This document shows positions 61,354-64,000 of a stretch of 64,000 nt of DNA, piece after piece (the first letter of the stretch is position 1; every line of letters starts with the position of its first letter). The notes under the pieces were generated by a model. That model ran no database searches. It had not been told where the DNA came from and saw nothing but the letters and a program-made list of their open reading frames with translations. Origin of the DNA: Rudaea sp. (GTDB lineage Bacteria > Pseudomonadota > Gammaproteobacteria > Xanthomonadales > Rhodanobacteraceae); NCBI GenBank assembly GCA_031291055.1, contig JARLJU010000058.1:19341-83340 (forward strand). The letters run 5' to 3'. A program made the position numbers and the translations under genes.

Positions 61354-62175
61354 TCATTCACGCAGACGTTGGCTCAGCGCCAGCGCCGCCGCCGGATTGC
61401 GTTCCTTTGCCGCGCTGATGAAATAAATGTATACATCGCGCGGGTTTCCATTTTGCCGGTCGAAGGATGCCTTGATCCCGACATGCGGCAGATCGTCCGG
61501 ATCGCCGCCTGCGGCCCATTTGTGTGCCCGTCCGGCCCAGCCATCCAGCGCGTCGTCGGCGTAACCGGCGGGAATGCCGGCATGGCTGCGCATCAGGCGC
61601 GCGTAGACGAAGTCGCCGGTCAGGTCGGCGAACGAGGGATACTCGGTCGAATCGGTGAAGACCGAGGGCAGTCGGTGGGCGCGTGCCAGTTCCAGATATC
61701 CGGCACAAAGAAAACTGGTGTGGCGCACTTCGAGCACATGCCGCAGCGGGCGGCCTTCGAGTTCCCGTGGCAGCAGATCGAGCAGGGCGGCAAAGTCGTC
61801 GCGCTCGAATCGGCGCGATGGCGGAAACTGCCACAGGATGGGTCCCAGGCGGTCGCCGAGTTCGGCCAGGCCACCGGAAACGAAATCGGTGACGAGCTTG
61901 CCGACTCCGGCCAGGCGCATGGCCTCGGTGGCATAGCGCGGCGCCTTCAGCGAAAACACGAAACCCTCCGGCGTCTCGCTGCGCCATTTGGCATACGTTG
62001 CCGGTTTCTGCGCGCCGTACCAGGTACTATTGATCTCGATCACGCTGAGCTGGCGGCTGGCATATTCCAGCTCGCGCCGCTGCGCGAGCCCGTCGGGGTA
62101 GAAATTCTTTCGCCAGGGAGCATAGATCCAGCCGCCGATGCCGACACGTATGCGGCCGTGTTGTGCCGATGTCAT
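61354..62175 (-). CDS. DUF72 family protein
   Basis: A 273-residue TIM-barrel-like protein. IRVGIGGWIYAPWRKNFYPDGL, EINSTWYG, FVFSLKAPRYATEA, GPILWQFPPS and HVLEVRHTSF are DUF72 signatures, a family of unknown function with a conserved acidic pocket. ATG 62175 overlaps the VOC gene stop (62172-62175, ATGA). Confidence 0.9.
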   Translation of the reverse strand: MTSAQHGRIRVGIGGWIYAPWRKNFYPDGLAQRRELEYASRQLSVIEINSTWYGAQKPATYAKWRSETPEGFVFSLKAPRYATEAMRLAGVGKLVTDFVSGGLAELGDRLGPILWQFPPSRRFERDDFAALLDLLPRELEGRPLRHVLEVRHTSFLCAGYLELARAHRLPSVFTDSTEYPSFADLTGDFVYARLMRSHAGIPAGYADDALDGWAGRAHKWAAGGDPDDLPHVGIKASFDRQNGNPRDVYIYFISAAKERNPAAALALSQRLRE

Positions 62176-62612
62176 GACGCAATCCCGGACTGCCAGGGAT
62201 CGTAAGTGCCGAACCACCACATATGGCCCTCCGGATCGCGGCAGCTATAGCCCCTGCCGCCGTAGTCTTTTGTTTCCAGTGCATCGATGATGACTGCGCC
62301 TGCCGCCCGGGCCTGCGCGTAGTGTGCATCAGCATCGGCGACGATCACGCAGGCGCACTGTGTCTCGCGACCACCTATTTCACCGGGTTGGACCATGCGC
62401 TTGCCCCATGGGCTGTCGTTGTCAACCGAGCCAAGCATGATCATGCCGTTGCCGAACGTCAGCTGCGCGTGGTGGACGGTGTTGCCGTCGGCATGGACCG
62501 CATGCTTGCGGAAACCGAACGCGTTGCACAGCCAGTCGATGGCGGCGAGGGCGTCGCGATAGCGCAGGCTGGGGATGATCGTGGCAACGGTTTCCTTGGC
62601 CAAAGTCGACAT
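62172..62612 (-). CDS. VOC/glyoxalase-fold protein, PhnB-like
   Basis: A 146-residue protein. TIIPSLRYRDALAAIDWLCNAFGF is the typical PhnB-type start and GYSCRDPEGHMWWFGTYDPW the metal-coordinating end. It may bind or isomerise a small substrate, but PhnB-like proteins often lack a known reaction. It begins a two-gene operon with DUF72. Confidence 0.87.
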   Translation of the reverse strand: MSTLAKETVATIIPSLRYRDALAAIDWLCNAFGFRKHAVHADGNTVHHAQLTFGNGMIMLGSVDNDSPWGKRMVQPGEIGGRETQCACVIVADADAHYAQARAAGAVIIDALETKDYGGRGYSCRDPEGHMWWFGTYDPWQSGIAS

Positions 62613-62741
62613 TGTGGAATTCTCCCGATGCAGTGGGTGCACCCCAGGGGCGCTTTAGAACATTCTAGCGCCTGCGCAGGGGTTGTCAGATTGGCCGCCA
62701 GCGCACACACTGTGCCCTGCCTTTCCCGCGGAATACGCCCG

Positions 62742-63236
62742 ATGGCCACCTTCGACATGTTCAAACGCTTTTTCGGGGCGACGTTCGGAGAACAGGAGCG
62801 TCGCGAGAAGCCCCGCATCAACGCGCGTGACGGCACGCGCATCCTGATTGTCGACGACTCACCCACGATCGTGGCGCTGTTGCGCAAGTTCCTGCAGCAG
62901 AGCGGCTACATCACGCTGGAGGCCGGAGATGCGGAAAAAGGCGTCGAACTGGCCCGTGCCGAACGACCGGACATGATCTTTCTCGATATCGTGCTGCCTG
63001 GCATGAACGGCTTTGCCGCACTGCGCCTGCTGCGGCGCGAACCGGGGACGCGCGAAATCCCGGTCGTGATGATCAGCGGCAACGAACAGGCCACCGAACA
63101 GTTCTACGCCCAGCGCATCGGCGCCGACGACTTCATGAAAAAGCCCTTCTCGCGTGCCGAGGTGTTCGCGCGCATCGAACGCCTGCTCGACGCCGATCGC
63201 GTGCCAAAACGTCCGGCGCCGACGCCTGCGGCGTGA
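62742..63236 (+). CDS. CheY-like response regulator with N-terminal extension
   Basis: A 164-residue single-domain receiver. An amphipathic start (MFKRFFGATFGEQERREK) precedes ILIVDDSPTIVALLRKFL (acidic pair), MIFLDIVLPGMNGF with the phosphoacceptor Asp near 86, VMISGN (Thr/Ser switch) and MKKPFSR with the conserved Lys. It has no output domain and no nearby kinase. It resembles PilG/PilH-type motility regulators, but the family assignment is loose. Confidence 0.88.
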   Translation: MATFDMFKRFFGATFGEQERREKPRINARDGTRILIVDDSPTIVALLRKFLQQSGYITLEAGDAEKGVELARAERPDMIFLDIVLPGMNGFAALRLLRREPGTREIPVVMISGNEQATEQFYAQRIGADDFMKKPFSRAEVFARIERLLDADRVPKRPAPTPAA

Positions 63237-63256
63237 TTCGAGCGCTTGATTCAGGC

Positions 63257-64000
63257 ATGTCACGCGGCTCCTGTTGCATGGATCGATTGCCGACGCTGCA
63301 GTTCGGCGTCGCTGTCCTCGCGGCACTGGCCGGCTGTGCGCATGTTGCCTATTCCCCGCGCGGGACGCCGCCGCCTGCGTCCGCGCCGGCGCGACCGGCT
63401 CCGGGACGTTACGAAGTGCGCTCGGGCGGCGATGCTCAAACCGTCGCGGAACTGCGCGCCGCGCCACCACCGGCGCAAACGGAACTGGCCGACAGTCAAT
63501 CACCCGGAGGCGACGAGCACGTGCTTGCGGCGAAGGGATTCGTCCACGTCGGCGATGGCTACCACGCCGGCGTTGACGCCGAGGCACGATCCTGGCTGCT
63601 GCAGAAAGCTCGCGAGGTCGGCGCAGACAAGTCACTGGTCTATGTGTTGCCTGCGACGGCGGACACGCCGGAGCCGTCGCTTCATGCCGCGTACTACGTG
63701 CGCTTCAAATTGCCGTTTGGCGCAAGTTTTCGCGACCTGACCGCCGATGAACACGATAACCTGGGAGCAACCGGGGTGCAGATCGGTGCGGTGATCGGCG
63801 GTTCGCCGGCGGCAGACGCCAATCTTCGCGTCGGTGATTTCGTGCTCAAGTTCAATGGTGAAACGATCCGCGACCGTGCGGGTTTCCAGCAGCTTCTGCG
63901 CACGCACATGGGCAAGCGCGTTACCTTGACTATAAGCCGCGACGGCACGCTGAGCCAGCGTCTGCTGCGTTTGGGCGTGCTGGCCGGCGAAGCCGGCGCG
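63257..64000 (+). CDS. PDZ-domain lipoprotein (cut by window end)
   Basis: An open frame from ATG 63257 with no stop to base 64000 (248 codons). The N-terminus has a lipobox (AALAGC), marking it as a lipoprotein; ATG 63278 is an alternative start. After a Pro-rich linker comes a domain around residues 85-160 and then a PDZ domain (GVQIGAVIGGSPAADANLRVGDFVLKFNG, FQQLLRTHMGKRVTLTI). PDZ lipoproteins often assist envelope protein handling. The rest lies beyond the window, so the full architecture is unknown. Confidence 0.82.
   Translation, partial: MSRGSCCMDRLPTLQFGVAVLAALAGCAHVAYSPRGTPPPASAPARPAPGRYEVRSGGDAQTVAELRAAPPPAQTELADSQSPGGDEHVLAAKGFVHVGDGYHAGVDAEARSWLLQKAREVGADKSLVYVLPATADTPEPSLHAAYYVRFKLPFGASFRDLTADEHDNLGATGVQIGAVIGGSPAADANLRVGDFVLKFNGETIRDRAGFQQLLRTHMGKRVTLTISRDGTLSQRLLRLGVLAGEAGA

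Overview
The window is 64 kb of GC-rich proteobacterial chromosome with short intergenic gaps, many 4-base ATGA stop/start overlaps and no origin of replication. The gene set suggests a gammaproteobacterium of the Xanthomonadales/Lysobacterales, probably Rhodanobacteraceae-like: a fused branched-chain E1 dehydrogenase, an HAE1-type RND pump with a NodT-type channel, a TPR-fused Ser/Thr kinase, an sdh operon with SdhE/YgfX, LolCD beside ComEC, and porins ending in aromatic residues. The taxonomic call is inference from gene content; there is no rRNA to confirm it.

Layout. 1-8.1 kb: end of a 5'-nucleotidase gene, two tandem paralogous unknown genes, a polysaccharide deacetylase, glutaryl-CoA dehydrogenase with a GNAT and a GST, fused 2-oxoisovalerate dehydrogenase E1, and a nucleotide cyclase-FHA protein. 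8.1-12.6 kb (minus strand): murB-pyrD, a ribbon-helix-helix regulator pair with its own palindrome, a DUF4190 membrane protein, and an ALDH7 lysine-degradation dehydrogenase that acts upstream of GcdH in the same catabolic route. 12.9-18.8 kb: a complete tripartite RND efflux operon. 18.8-22.4 kb: two porins, the second divergent from a ModE-type regulator with a near-perfect ModE operator between them.

22.97-32.19 kb is a 9.2 kb integrative element in tRNA-Arg(CCT). It is bounded by 45-bp direct repeats of the tRNA 3' half and has matching 22-bp repeats just inside both ends that look like integrase arm sites. Its minus-strand module (integrase, unknown, AlpA-like, RepB-type primase, small genes, DUF5681 protein, Cys-rich protein) resembles the int-alpA-primase core of Gram-negative phage satellites. 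Its plus-strand cargo encodes three secreted proteins: a YadA-head/Peptidase_S74 protein, a small protein and a Pmp-like beta-helix protein. The last two share a C-terminal D-x-I-F-x-x-x-F-[DE] tail. This element is the best candidate for something undescribed.

32.2-47.1 kb: housekeeping and accessory genes, namely DUF1993, DUF2127, a cold-shock protein with terminator, two divergent pirins, a c'-type cytochrome, an FHA-GGDEF protein convergent with a large Ser/Thr kinase, tcdA, a TatD hydrolase, an MgtE-like transporter, a glycine-zipper lipoprotein, a SleB-type hydrolase, an orphan PhnD-like binding protein and ygfZ. 47.2-52.0 kb: a succinate dehydrogenase assembly operon (SDHAF4-like, sdhC, sdhD, sdhA, sdhB, MAPEG, sdhE, ygfX), ending in a bidirectional terminator shared with an OmpA-like barrel gene. 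53-64 kb: lolC-GNAT-lolD-comEC, GNATs, nitronate monooxygenase plus quinone oxidoreductase, DUF72, a VOC protein, a CheY-like regulator, and a PDZ lipoprotein gene cut by the window end.
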